Below are positions 1 through 7,194 of a stretch of 64,000 nt of DNA, piece by piece. A program made the position numbers and the translations under genes. The first letter of the stretch is position 1. The number at the start of each line of letters is the position of its first letter. Source of the stretch: Aequorivita sublithincola DSM 14238 (lineage in GTDB: Bacteria > Bacteroidota > Bacteroidia > Flavobacteriales > Flavobacteriaceae); the NCBI RefSeq assembly GCF_000265385.1, contig NC_018013.1, forward strand, positions 2,817,001 through 2,881,000, read 5' to 3'. The notes under the pieces were generated by a model. It searched no databases. It saw only the letters and a list, made by a program, of their open reading frames with translations, and was not told where the DNA came from.

Positions 1-461
1 TTAACTTTTCAAATATTTCAGATGTTAAGGATCTATCAAGTAAAACAGGCTTTCAAGCTGGTGTCTTTGCTGGTATTAAGTTTACCGATAAGGTCGGTAT
101 TCAAGCTGATGTCTTGTATTCTCAACAAGGAGCAGAGTTTGAATATGGTAAATTTGACTTGAACTATATTAACATTCCAGTTGTTTTGAAATATTATGTA
201 TTTCAGGGCTTGAATATTCAAGTTGGGCCACAGTTTGGTTTTATCTTGGATGACGATATTTACGTAGATGCTTTTGGAGTCCATTCTTTAGAGCAGAATG
301 CTGAAAAAAGTGATGTTTCTGGAATTGTGGGAGCTGGATATGATTTTCCATTTGGAATTCGACTTGACGCCCGGTATAATATTGGTTTTACTGACGTCTT
401 GAAAGAGGATAAAAGTAAAAACAACGTATTTTCTGTAGCTTTAGGATATTCTTTCCTATAA
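1..461 (+). CDS. Outer-membrane beta-barrel protein, PorT-like (5' end outside window)
   Basis: The frame is already open at base 3, so the start codon and signal peptide lie before the window; 152 codons and the stop remain. The visible part has the alternating strands of small PorT/OmpX-type barrels, for example LNYINIPVVLKYYVF and GLNIQVGPQFGF, and it ends in VALGYSFL with a terminal hydrophobic strand. The same strand pattern recurs in the genes at 603, 1660 and 3270, so it belongs to a local paralogue family. The role is inferred to be an integral outer-membrane protein; no ligand can be deduced. Confidence 0.8.
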   Translation, partial: NFSNISDVKDLSSKTGFQAGVFAGIKFTDKVGIQADVLYSQQGAEFEYGKFDLNYINIPVVLKYYVFQGLNIQVGPQFGFILDDDIYVDAFGVHSLEQNAEKSDVSGIVGAGYDFPFGIRLDARYNIGFTDVLKEDKSKNNVFSVALGYSFL

Positions 462-483
462 AAACCTTAATATATTGATTATG

Positions 484-512
484 AAAGCCGTCTAATTTAG
501 ATGGCTTTTTTG
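484..512 (+). terminator. Rho-independent terminator after the first barrel gene
   Basis: Arms 484-493 and 499-508 pair over ten positions with one G-U, with a 5-nt loop and a T run. It lies 22 nt after the stop codon. Confidence 0.75.
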
Positions 513-602
513 TTGCCGAAATTTCTGCAAATATGACTTTTCTCTTAGGAAGAAGTCCTTAATTATTCTTTATTTGCAAAACCTAAACTATATTTTTTGA
601 TT

Positions 603-1262
603 ATGAATAAATTATTTCTTTTTGTTGCGCTTGCGACGCTGACTTTCACAACAACAACTGCTCAAAGTGAATTTCGAATTGGCTTTAAAGGCGGTGTTAA
701 CATCAGTTCTATAGCTGGAGATGATTATTATGGAGCTTTAAATCCACTTGCTGGTTTTCATCTAGGAGGTTTGGTAGAAATTCCATTGGCTGGAAAATTT
801 TCAGTTCAACCTGAACTTTTATACTCTTCTCAAGGATCTAAATACGATACTTTTTTCGGAATTCAGTTGTGGAATAATAAGGAAAAAGTAGTGCTAGATT
901 ATATAAACTTACCAATTATGGGAAAATATTACATAATAAAAGGCTTGAGCGTTGAACTTGGCCCGCAAATAGGGATTCTAGTTTCCGCACATAATAAAGG
1001 TAGCGATGAAGAAGGTTCTTTCAATATTGATTCAAAGGATAAATATACCGACCTAGATGTAGCAATTGGCGTTAGTGCAAGTTATCGTTTAAACAATGGT
1101 ATTTTCTTCAGTTTAAGGTATAATAAAGGTCTTATGGATATTTCTGATTATGACTATAAGCCTATTCCTTATGGTGGCGATGGCAGTGGTGATGGCTATC
1201 CTAGTTATTCATACAAGAACCAAAATAATGTTTTTCAAATTTCGACAGGATATTCTTTCTAA
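603..1262 (+). CDS. Outer-membrane beta-barrel protein, PorT family
   Basis: The protein has 219 residues and begins with a signal peptide (MNKLFLFVALATLTF, cleavage near TTTTAQS). ATG at 603 is chosen over the in-frame TTG at 597 because the signal peptide starts there. The mature part starts EFRIGFKGGVNISSIAG, a first strand shared almost word for word with the proteins at 1660 and 3270, and it ends in FQISTGYSF with a terminal aromatic residue, the barrel-insertion signal. PorT-family proteins (OMP_b-brl_2) are 8-10 strand outer-membrane barrels. An acidic stretch near residues 138-150 is a likely surface loop. It has its own downstream terminator, so it is probably monocistronic. Substrate unknown. 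Confidence 0.85.
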   Translation: MNKLFLFVALATLTFTTTTAQSEFRIGFKGGVNISSIAGDDYYGALNPLAGFHLGGLVEIPLAGKFSVQPELLYSSQGSKYDTFFGIQLWNNKEKVVLDYINLPIMGKYYIIKGLSVELGPQIGILVSAHNKGSDEEGSFNIDSKDKYTDLDVAIGVSASYRLNNGIFFSLRYNKGLMDISDYDYKPIPYGGDGSGDGYPSYSYKNQNNVFQISTGYSF

Positions 1263-1283
1263 ATAAATTTTAGATACATCACT

Positions 1284-1309
1284 AAGCAGGGAAAATCTCC
1301 CTGCTTTTC
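1284..1309 (+). terminator. Rho-independent terminator
   Basis: A perfect 9-bp stem (1284-1292 with 1298-1306), a 5-nt loop and a T tract lie 21 nt after the stop of the barrel gene at 603. Confidence 0.8.
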
Positions 1310-1317
1310 TATTGCTT

Positions 1318-1437
1318 TCAAACTGCTTTTTTATCTTTCCTTTTGAAGACATACTGCAATTTATCTTCATATTTCACATTTTGAATTCTAGCTATTTCAA
1401 AGAAATATGTAAAGTCATATTGTATAGCTAAATTCTA
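1318..1437 (-). pseudogene. Possible 3' remnant of an unidentified gene
   Basis: The 397-bp gap between two barrel genes holds a minus-strand frame of 38 codons without an ATG, bounded upstream by a TAG at 1435-1437 and ending in TGA at 1318-1320. Its peptide ends YEDKLQYVFKRKDKKAV and has a mixed charged/hydrophobic composition that looks coding rather than random. No family is recognised. It may be chance; confidence is low. The rest of the gap shows only the promoter region of the next gene. Confidence 0.2.
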
Positions 1438-1551
1438 ACCCAAAGCTGCTAAATACTAATTGCTTATTGTTTTAATCCACTATGAAACATAGGTTTGTAG
1501 GATATTAGTCAAGAAAAATTATATTCTTAACTCGCTCTAAAATTATACTTC

Positions 1552-1581
1552 GGTTACATATGTAATAGTTTCTGTTACATA
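1552..1581. promoter_or_regulatory. Palindromic site and half-site upstream of the third barrel gene
   Basis: GGTTACATATGTAA (1552-1565) contains the perfect 12-bp palindrome TTACATATGTAA, and the half GTTACATA recurs 21 bp later at 1574-1581. The first site differs at one base from GGTTACAAATGTAA at 18812, part of the operator set around the XRE repressor gene. Binding is inferred only. Confidence 0.4.
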
Positions 1582-1610
1582 CCTTATAAAAGTGTAGGAG
1601 CGGTTCTAGG

Positions 1611-1618
1611 TATTTTTG
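1611..1618 (+). promoter_or_regulatory. -7 promoter element for the barrel gene at 1660
   Basis: TATTTTTG matches the Bacteroidota -7 consensus TAnnTTTG. It would give a leader of about 36 nt. Confidence 0.5.
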
Positions 1619-1659
1619 AACTGACAATAATGTCGTAACATTTTAAAAACTTAATTAAT

Positions 1660-2265
1660 ATGAAAAATCTTTTACTTTTTACAGCAGTATTATTATTTGC
1701 GTTTACAACCGCACAATCTCAAGAATTTCGACTGGGTGCCAAAATTGGATTGAACGTTGCATCATTGGGGGGTGATAGCGGCTATTATGGAGGAGGAATT
1801 AGTGGAGTGAGTAGTTTTGGCTCCAGACGAAGTTTTCACATTGGAGGTCTTGCAGAAATTCCATTGATGGGAAAATTTGCACTTCAACCAGAAATTCTCT
1901 ATTCATCTGAAGGCTCAGATTGGAGCTTTGGTACTGGAGATACCGCTTTAAAACTGGACTATATTAGAGTTCCTGTGTTGGCAAAGTATTATATACTTGA
2001 AGGTTTAAGCGCTGAAGCTGGACCTGTATTTGGAGTGCTAGTTTCTGTAAACGAAGATAAATATGTAAAAAAAGACAACTATAAATCATTTGACGCTGCT
2101 TTTGGAATAGGCGCTTCTTACCGCTTAAATATGGGCGTTTTCTTTAGTTTACGTTACAATAAAGGATTGCTAAACGTAAATGAAGAATATATTGATGATG
2201 GAGTTACTTATTCCAATAAAAACCAAAGTAACGTTTTTCAAGTTTCAGCTGGATATACTTTTTAA
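1660..2265 (+). CDS. Outer-membrane beta-barrel protein, PorT family
   Basis: The protein has 201 residues with a signal peptide (MKNLLLFTAVLLFAFTTAQS) nearly identical to that of the gene at 3270. The mature protein starts EFRLGAKIGLNVASLGG and ends FQVSAGYTF. Compared with its paralogues it has a glycine-rich first loop (YYGGGISGVSSFGS) and a shorter acidic loop near residue 145, so the loops vary while the strands are conserved. It stands alone between its own promoter element and its own terminator. Inferred role: small outer-membrane barrel; ligand unknown. Confidence 0.85.
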   Translation: MKNLLLFTAVLLFAFTTAQSQEFRLGAKIGLNVASLGGDSGYYGGGISGVSSFGSRRSFHIGGLAEIPLMGKFALQPEILYSSEGSDWSFGTGDTALKLDYIRVPVLAKYYILEGLSAEAGPVFGVLVSVNEDKYVKKDNYKSFDAAFGIGASYRLNMGVFFSLRYNKGLLNVNEEYIDDGVTYSNKNQSNVFQVSAGYTF

Positions 2266-2290
2266 TGAAACAGAAACATCAAGAATTATT

Positions 2291-2319
2291 AAAGCCGTAC
2301 AGCAATGTGCGGCTTTTCT
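2291..2319 (+). terminator. Rho-independent terminator
   Basis: Arms 2291-2301 and 2306-2316 form an 11-bp stem with one G-U pair and a 4-nt loop, followed by TTTTC. Confidence 0.75.
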
Positions 2320-2401
2320 TATTATAATTTTTCAGAAAACGGATATACTATCATTGTAAAGTTGAGTAGTGTTTCGTTTATTTGTAATCTTAACATTAAA
2401 G

Positions 2402-3148
2402 TTGAAACAATTGAGAAAACTACTATTTTTTGCCGCTTTTGCATGTATCGTTCAAAATTTCTATGGTCAGGAAGCCGACACAATTCCTAAGAGTACAGGT
2501 GGTTTTATAATCAGCGTTGGTCCTTCTTTTCCAATGTCAGATTTTGGTGCTGATAGCGTTGATTATGATTATAACTATCCTTTGGACAATAAAGCTCTTG
2601 CCGCAGGAACTGGAATTGCAGTCAATTTCGATTACATTTTACCTTTGTTGAAAAATGGAATAGGAGTATTTATTGGTGCAGGAATCAACTATAACGGGAC
2701 AAAAGCGGATTACAAAGAAAATTTTGAAAAGGATCATCTGGCTAAATATGAAATTGAAAAGGAGTATATAACTTATCAAAAATACTTCAGTATTCCTGTG
2801 TCCACAGGATTAAACTATACCCATAATTTCAATGAAAAGATTGGATTGTTTGGGAATTTTGGTATTGTAGCAAACATTTTGAAAATAACAGATCAAGAAG
2901 TAACTTTTAAAGTTGGGGAACAAACCAAGACTTATGATGCTAGGACTACACTCGGCTTGCGTATTGGTGGAGGAATACTTCTTAATAATAAATTCATTTT
3001 ATCTTTAAATTACATAGATACTGGTAATGCAAAAATAAAATACGAAAGAGATTTTGTTTCTGACAATCCAATCCTTGAAACGCACCATAAATATTCAATC
3101 AAATCCAAAATCAGTTATTTAAACTTGACAATTGGGATTAAATTATAA
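2402..3148 (+). CDS. Outer-membrane beta-barrel protein, divergent
   Basis: A 248-residue secreted protein of the same barrel type but only distantly related to its neighbours. TTG at 2402 is preferred as start because it directly precedes the signal peptide (LKQLRKLLFFAAFACIV, cleavage near FYGQ) and because a -7-like element (TTATTTG, ending near 2385) would put transcription initiation just before it; the in-frame GTG at 2369 lies upstream of that element. The mature part begins with a GGFIISVGPSFPMSDFG strand and ends SYLNLTIGIKL. The lysine-rich middle (residues 85-125) is probably a surface loop. Function unknown. Confidence 0.7.
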   Translation: MKQLRKLLFFAAFACIVQNFYGQEADTIPKSTGGFIISVGPSFPMSDFGADSVDYDYNYPLDNKALAAGTGIAVNFDYILPLLKNGIGVFIGAGINYNGTKADYKENFEKDHLAKYEIEKEYITYQKYFSIPVSTGLNYTHNFNEKIGLFGNFGIVANILKITDQEVTFKVGEQTKTYDARTTLGLRIGGGILLNNKFILSLNYIDTGNAKIKYERDFVSDNPILETHHKYSIKSKISYLNLTIGIKL

Positions 3149-3170
3149 CATATACGCATTAAATTTTATT

Positions 3171-3202
3171 AAGAAAAGGAAAATCTCTGTGGTTTTTCTT
3201 TT
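3171..3202 (+). terminator. Weak terminator-like hairpin
   Basis: An A-rich arm (from 3171) pairs with a T-rich arm (to 3202) across about 9 nt with a mismatch. It is AT-rich and less convincing than the other hairpins in this array. Confidence 0.4.
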
Positions 3203-3269
3203 AAGGTTAATTTGTCCCATTGGGAAGTTTTACCTATTTTTAAAACACTAATCTTAAAAACTCTTTATT

Positions 3270-3917
3270 ATGAAAAAATTTTTACTTTTTACTGCAGTCG
3301 CATTATTTGCATTTACAACTGCGCAATCTCAAGAATTTAGAATTGGTTTTAAAGGAGGTGTTAACATTGCTTCCATTGGGGGTGATTATGTTGATGGCTT
3401 GGATCCACTTGTTGGTTTTCATTTAGGTGGTTTAGTGGAAATCCCACTAATGGGAAAATTTGCTATTCAACCTGAACTTCTGTATTCTTCACAAGGTGCT
3501 AAATACGGAAATTACTTGGGAATTGATTTAGGAGATTATGAAGAAAAATTATTATTGAGTTATATAAATGTTCCTATTATGGCGAAATATTACATTATTG
3601 AAGGTTTGAGCGTGGAACTAGGCCCTCAGATTGGTGTTCTTGTTAGCTCAAAATACAAAGGTAAAGATGAAGATGGTGATTTTGAGGTGGATAATAAAGA
3701 TGCATTTAATTCACTCGACGTTGCAATAGGGATAGGCGCAAGTTATCGTTTGAATAATGGATTATTCTTCAGTTTGAGATTTAATAAAGGAATCACAAAG
3801 ATAAATCAGGATAGTGAATTTGAATTGTATGATGGTGAAGATCCAATTCCTGGATTCGATTACTCTTATAAACAGCATAACAACGTTTTTCAAGTTTCAG
3901 CAGGATATTCCTTCTAA
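3270..3917 (+). CDS. Outer-membrane beta-barrel protein, PorT family
   Basis: The protein has 215 residues. Its signal peptide (MKKFLLFTAVALFAFTTAQS) matches that of the gene at 1660, while its body is closer to the gene at 603: FRIGFKGGVNIASIGG, GFHLGGLVEIPLMGKF, then an acidic loop at the same position. It ends FQVSAGYSF. The mosaic resemblance suggests repeated duplication, perhaps with gene conversion, inside this array. Inferred role: outer-membrane barrel with variable loops; no ligand known. Confidence 0.85.
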   Translation: MKKFLLFTAVALFAFTTAQSQEFRIGFKGGVNIASIGGDYVDGLDPLVGFHLGGLVEIPLMGKFAIQPELLYSSQGAKYGNYLGIDLGDYEEKLLLSYINVPIMAKYYIIEGLSVELGPQIGVLVSSKYKGKDEDGDFEVDNKDAFNSLDVAIGIGASYRLNNGLFFSLRFNKGITKINQDSEFELYDGEDPIPGFDYSYKQHNNVFQVSAGYSF

Positions 3918-3936
3918 AATCATTGAAAATTATTTT

Positions 3937-3967
3937 TAAAAGCAGGAGCAATGTTCCTGCTTTTTTT
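3937..3967 (+). terminator. Rho-independent terminator
   Basis: AGCAGGA (3941-3947) pairs with TCCTGCT (3955-3961) around a 7-nt loop, followed by seven T. Confidence 0.8.
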
Positions 3968-3973
3968 ATTTTC

Positions 3974-3981
3974 TATATTTG
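3974..3981 (+). promoter_or_regulatory. -7 promoter element for the gene at 4001
   Basis: TATATTTG is a perfect TAnnTTTG match. It lies 19 nt before the ATG at 4001 and just after the preceding terminator, so the mRNA leader is only about 15 nt. Confidence 0.65.
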
Positions 3982-4000
3982 CAATCTTCAAAAAAATACA

Positions 4001-4588
4001 ATGAAAACGAAACTACTTTATTTTTTACTTTTTTTATTTTCAACTGTATCAATAGCCCAAACAAAAAAATTTGAAGTTAGCCCTGTGATTGCTGTTGAGT
4101 TTCCTTTTGCAAACACTGCAAAGGACAGTGACATAAAATATGACTACACTTTAAGACCTTCTGTAGGTGCGGCATTCAAAATTTCTTTTTCTGAAAAGTT
4201 TGCATTACAACCAGAAGCAACTTTGCAGCTTAGGGAGGTTAGAACTATTAGAAAAGAAAATAATGACGCACTTTTTAGAAATTCTGTGGTATATATAGTG
4301 ATTCCTGTTTACGCGAATTATGCAATTACAGATAATCTTAGCATTCTTGCAGGTCCAAGATTGGGTTTAGATCTTTCTTTTAGTGCATCATACAGCACGG
4401 GAACCAACGGATCATCAAGCAGTACCACAGGCGAAAGTCCTGAATTTGCTGGAGTTGTTGGTTTTCAATATACTACACCAATCAAGATTTTTGTAAGTCT
4501 AAAAGGAATGTATGCTTTTACAACGCCAGACTATGCAGAAAACGTAAATGAAAGTGCGCTGATGATTGGTGCAGGTTGGTTTTTTTAA
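4001..4588 (+). CDS. Outer-membrane beta-barrel (porin-like) secreted protein
   Basis: The protein has 195 residues. ATG at 4001 is chosen because the signal peptide starts there (MKTKLLYFLLFLFSTVSIAQ) and a -7 element sits just upstream; an in-frame upstream ATG at 3923 would place the start inside the terminator of the previous gene. Strands such as FALQPEATLQLREV and LSILAGPRLGLDLSF and the end SALMIGAGWFF fit a small outer-membrane barrel. A serine/threonine-rich loop lies near residues 130-145. It is the last member of the array and the most divergent with the one at 2402. Function unknown. Confidence 0.75.
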   Translation: MKTKLLYFLLFLFSTVSIAQTKKFEVSPVIAVEFPFANTAKDSDIKYDYTLRPSVGAAFKISFSEKFALQPEATLQLREVRTIRKENNDALFRNSVVYIVIPVYANYAITDNLSILAGPRLGLDLSFSASYSTGTNGSSSSTTGESPEFAGVVGFQYTTPIKIFVSLKGMYAFTTPDYAENVNESALMIGAGWFF

Positions 4589-4616
4589 ATGAAATAATAC
4601 TTTCAATTTAAAATAA

Positions 4617-4624
4617 TATATTTG
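4617..4624 (+). promoter_or_regulatory. -7 promoter element at the aroQ start codon
   Basis: TATATTTG fits TAnnTTTG perfectly and ends 4 nt before the aroQ ATG at 4629, which would make the transcript leaderless or nearly so. Confidence 0.6.
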
Positions 4625-4628
4625 AATT

Positions 4629-5045
4629 ATGAAAATAATAATCATCAACGGACCAAACTTAAATCTACTTGGCAGACGGGAAAATAATATCTACGGCAAC
4701 GAAACATTTAACGACTTTTTTGAAAAGTTGCAGAAGAAATATGCAAACCAAGAAGTTTCCTATTTTCAATCCAACATTGAAGGCGAATTGATAGATAAAA
4801 TTCAAGAAGTAGGTTATAAATATGATGGTATAATCCTAAACGCCGCCGCATACACACATACTTCCATAGGCATTGCAGACGCTGTTAAAGCTATAGAAAC
4901 TCCCGTTGTAGAAGTACATATTTCCAACACTTTTTCAAGAGAAACTTTTAGACATAAAAGCTACATTTCTCCAAATGCAAAAGGAGTGATCGTTGGTTTT
5001 GGCTTGCAGAGTTATGAATTGGCTTTGCAGAGTTTTTTGACGTAG
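4629..5045 (+). CDS. aroQ: Type II 3-dehydroquinate dehydratase
   Basis: This enzyme dehydrates 3-dehydroquinate to 3-dehydroshikimate, step three of the shikimate pathway, in the cytosol. The 138-residue length and motifs are those of the dodecameric type II family: INGPNLNLLGRRE at the N-terminus, Tyr22 in NIYGNETF (catalytic base), Asn71 in ILNAAAYTHTS, His77, and His97 in VEVHISN (catalytic acid). It is not with other aro genes; aroB lies about 19 kb away on the other strand. The ATG is forced by the conserved MKIIIINGPN start. It converges on lpdA, separated by a bidirectional terminator. Confidence 0.96.
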   Translation: MKIIIINGPNLNLLGRRENNIYGNETFNDFFEKLQKKYANQEVSYFQSNIEGELIDKIQEVGYKYDGIILNAAAYTHTSIGIADAVKAIETPVVEVHISNTFSRETFRHKSYISPNAKGVIVGFGLQSYELALQSFLT

Positions 5046-5053
5046 TTGGTAGT

Positions 5054-5173
5054 CTTTAGTCGGTAGTTGGTAAAAAGCATGGACATAAAAAAACCGCGAC
5101 AATTAAGTGCGGTTTTTTCAATTTTATCTCAAATCTCAACTAAAGTCTACCGTCTACCAACTACCGACTAAAG
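5054..5173. repeat. Inverted repeat pair enclosing a terminator and reaching into lpdA
   Basis: CTTTAGTCGGTAGTTGGTA at 5054-5072 is perfectly inverted as TACCAACTACCGACTAAAG at 5155-5173. The right copy covers the lpdA stop codon (5168-5170) and last Leu codon. Shorter tandem versions (TAGTTGGTAGT, GTCTACCGTCTACC) flank both arms. It resembles the low-complexity intergenic repeats common in Flavobacteriaceae. Confidence 0.7.
5087..5118. terminator. Bidirectional terminator between aroQ and lpdA
   Basis: AAAAAACCGC (5088-5097) pairs with GCGGTTTTTT (5109-5118) around an 11-nt loop, giving T runs on both strands for the two converging genes. Confidence 0.8.
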
Positions 5174-6544
5174 GTGAATAACTTCCCCGTAAGCATCCGC
5201 AACGGCTTCCATAACGGCTTCACTCATTGTAGGGTGCGGGTGGATTGTTTTTAGCACTTCGTGACCTGTGGTTTCAAGTTTTCTTCCTAAAACAGCTTCA
5301 GCAATCATATCTGTTACGCCAGCACCAATCATATGGCAACCTAACCATTCGCCGTATTTAGCATCGAAAATTACTTTTACAAAGCCATCTTTTTCGCCTG
5401 AAGCACTTGCTTTTCCGCTAGCAGAAAAGGGGAACTTTCCAACTTTTAGTTCATAACCAGCTTCTTTGGCTTGCTTTTCAGTCATACCAACGCTTGCAAT
5501 TTCAGGTGAAGCGTATGTACAACCCGGAATGTTTCCGTAGTCAATTGGTTCAACGTGAACGCCTGCAATTTTTTCAACACAGGTAATTCCTTCGGCGGAA
5601 GCAACGTGGGCTAGGGCAGGACCAGGTGTAATATCGCCAATGGCGTAGTAGCCGGGAATATTAGTTTGGTACCAATCGTTTACCATAACTTTGCCTTTAT
5701 CGGTTACAATACCAACATCTTCAAGGCCAATATTTTCAATGTTTGTGATGATTCCAACTGCGGAAAGAACAACTTCAGCTTCTAAGGTTTCTTCGCCTTT
5801 TGCAGTTTTTACGGTAGCTTTCACGAGTTTTCCGGAAGTGTCTAATTTTTCTACGGAAGAATTCGTCATAACTTTAATCCCAGCTTTTTTGAAAGAGCGC
5901 TCAAATTGTTTTGAAACATCTTCGTCTTCCAAAGGAACAAGATTTGGTAAAAATTCAACAATAGTAACTTCAGTTCCCATAGAATTGTAGAAATGTGCAA
6001 ACTCAACGCCAATAGCGCCGCTACCTACAACAATCATACTTTTTGGTTGGGTTTTTAGGCTCATTGCTTCGCGGTAGCCAATCACTTTTTTACCGTCTTG
6101 TTTTAGGTTTGGCAATTCGCGAGAACGCGCGCCAGTTGCAATGATTATATGGTCTGCGGAATATTCCTTTCCACCAACATCAACTTTTTTTCCAGGTTTA
6201 ATTTTTCCGAAGCCATTGATTACGTCAATTTTATTTTTCTTCAACAAAAACTGAACGCCTTTGCTCATTCCTTCAGCAACGCCACGGCTGCGTTCCACAA
6301 CTTTTCCAAAGTCTTTATCAAAATCTTTTACGATAAGGCCGTAACTATCTGCGTGTTTTAGGTAATCAAAAACCTGTGCGCTCTTTAAAAGTGCTTTTGT
6401 GGGAATACATCCCCAGTTTAGACAAACGCCTCCAAGGCTTTCTTTTTCAACAATGGCGGTCTTTAAACCTAATTGTGAAGCCCTTATGGCAGTTACATAT
6501 CCTCCTGGACCACTTCCTAAAACTATTACGTCGTATTTGCTCAT
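5168..6544 (-). CDS. lpdA: Dihydrolipoyl dehydrogenase (E3)
   Basis: FAD-dependent E3 subunit that reoxidises dihydrolipoamide in pyruvate and 2-oxoglutarate dehydrogenase complexes. The 458-residue protein has the FAD dinucleotide motif GSGPGG at residues 10-15, the redox disulfide Cys41/Cys46 in GGVCLNWGCIPTK, an NAD-binding GSGAIGVEFA near residue 180, the second FAD motif YAIGDITPGPALAH, and the C-terminal active-site pair His437/Glu442 in HPHPTMSE. It is not next to other complex subunits, as is usual for a shared E3. The gene ends inside an inverted repeat. Confidence 0.97.
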   Translation of the reverse strand: MSKYDVIVLGSGPGGYVTAIRASQLGLKTAIVEKESLGGVCLNWGCIPTKALLKSAQVFDYLKHADSYGLIVKDFDKDFGKVVERSRGVAEGMSKGVQFLLKKNKIDVINGFGKIKPGKKVDVGGKEYSADHIIIATGARSRELPNLKQDGKKVIGYREAMSLKTQPKSMIVVGSGAIGVEFAHFYNSMGTEVTIVEFLPNLVPLEDEDVSKQFERSFKKAGIKVMTNSSVEKLDTSGKLVKATVKTAKGEETLEAEVVLSAVGIITNIENIGLEDVGIVTDKGKVMVNDWYQTNIPGYYAIGDITPGPALAHVASAEGITCVEKIAGVHVEPIDYGNIPGCTYASPEIASVGMTEKQAKEAGYELKVGKFPFSASGKASASGEKDGFVKVIFDAKYGEWLGCHMIGAGVTDMIAEAVLGRKLETTGHEVLKTIHPHPTMSEAVMEAVADAYGEVIHL

Positions 6545-6599
6545 TATTTGTGTTTAAGTTCGATTTTTTTGGAAGTACGAAATTACGAAATACAAAGGG

Positions 6600-6790
6600 A
6601 AAAATTCCAAATAACAAACTCCAAATTCCAAATAAAGTCCAAAAATGAAAATATAAAGCACCAAATAACAAATTCCAAAACCCAAAAAAATTCCAAAAAA
6701 AAATAAAAAAAATTCCAAAGGACTACCCTTTGGAATTTGATTTTTGAGATTTGTTATTTATTTGGAATTTGGTGCTTGAAATTTGGAATT
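6600..6790. repeat. CCAAATAACAAATTCCAAA-type intergenic repeat block
   Basis: The gap between lpdA and msrB is filled with variants of CCAAATAACAAATTCC on the left and their reverse complement (GGAATTTG, TTGTTATTTATTTGG) on the right, so the two halves can fold on each other. In the centre lies a perfect 12-bp stem. The same word family recurs at 35127-35195. This is noncoding dispersed repeat DNA, not a CRISPR array, because spacing and unit are irregular. Confidence 0.7.
6710..6738. terminator. Hairpin, probable terminator for both msrB genes
   Basis: AAATTCCAAAGG (6710-6721) is perfectly complementary to CCTTTGGAATTT (6727-6738) around a 5-nt loop, with A runs on the left that give a T run on the minus strand. 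Confidence 0.55.
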
Positions 6791-7194
6791 TATTGTTTTT
6801 GAAAATCCAACGAAAGCGAGTTGATACAAAAACGTTGTCCCGTTTCCGTTGGTCCGTCATTAAAAACGTGACCCAAGTGGCTTCCGCAGTTGGAGCAGAG
6901 TATTTCTGTTCGCATCATTCCGTGGGTTGTGTCCTTTATATATTCAACGGCACCTTCAATGGCATCGTCAAAAGAAGGCCAGCCACAGCTGCTTTCAAAT
7001 TTGCTGTTACTTTCAAAAAGCGGAGTGTGGCAAGCGCCGCAAGCATAAGTTCCATCTTCAAAAGTGAGATTGTATTCTCCTGTTCGGGGAAATTCAGTTC
7101 CTTTTTCACGAAGAATATGGTAGCGTTTTTCGCCTAATTCCTCTCGCCATTCGGCTTCAGGTTTGTTTATTGGATATTTATTTTTATTTTCCAT
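6790..7194 (-). CDS. msrB: Peptide-methionine (R)-S-oxide reductase, cytosolic
   Basis: Reduces the R-epimer of methionine sulfoxide in proteins. The 134-residue protein is a single SelR/MsrB domain without signal peptide. It carries both zinc CxxC pairs (YACGACHTPLF and LCSNCGSHLGHVFNDGP) and the catalytic Cys in GQRFCINSLSL. Its first 11 nt overlap the end of the upstream msrB copy, so the two are translationally coupled. Together they would give one enzyme inside and one outside the cytoplasmic membrane. Confidence 0.95.
   Translation of the reverse strand: MENKNKYPINKPEAEWREELGEKRYHILREKGTEFPRTGEYNLTFEDGTYACGACHTPLFESNSKFESSCGWPSFDDAIEGAVEYIKDTTHGMMRTEILCSNCGSHLGHVFNDGPTETGQRFCINSLSLDFQKQ

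Noticed and set aside
6600..6790. Possible CRISPR array
   Set aside because: Units are of irregular length and spacing, occur in both orientations, and no cas gene is near.
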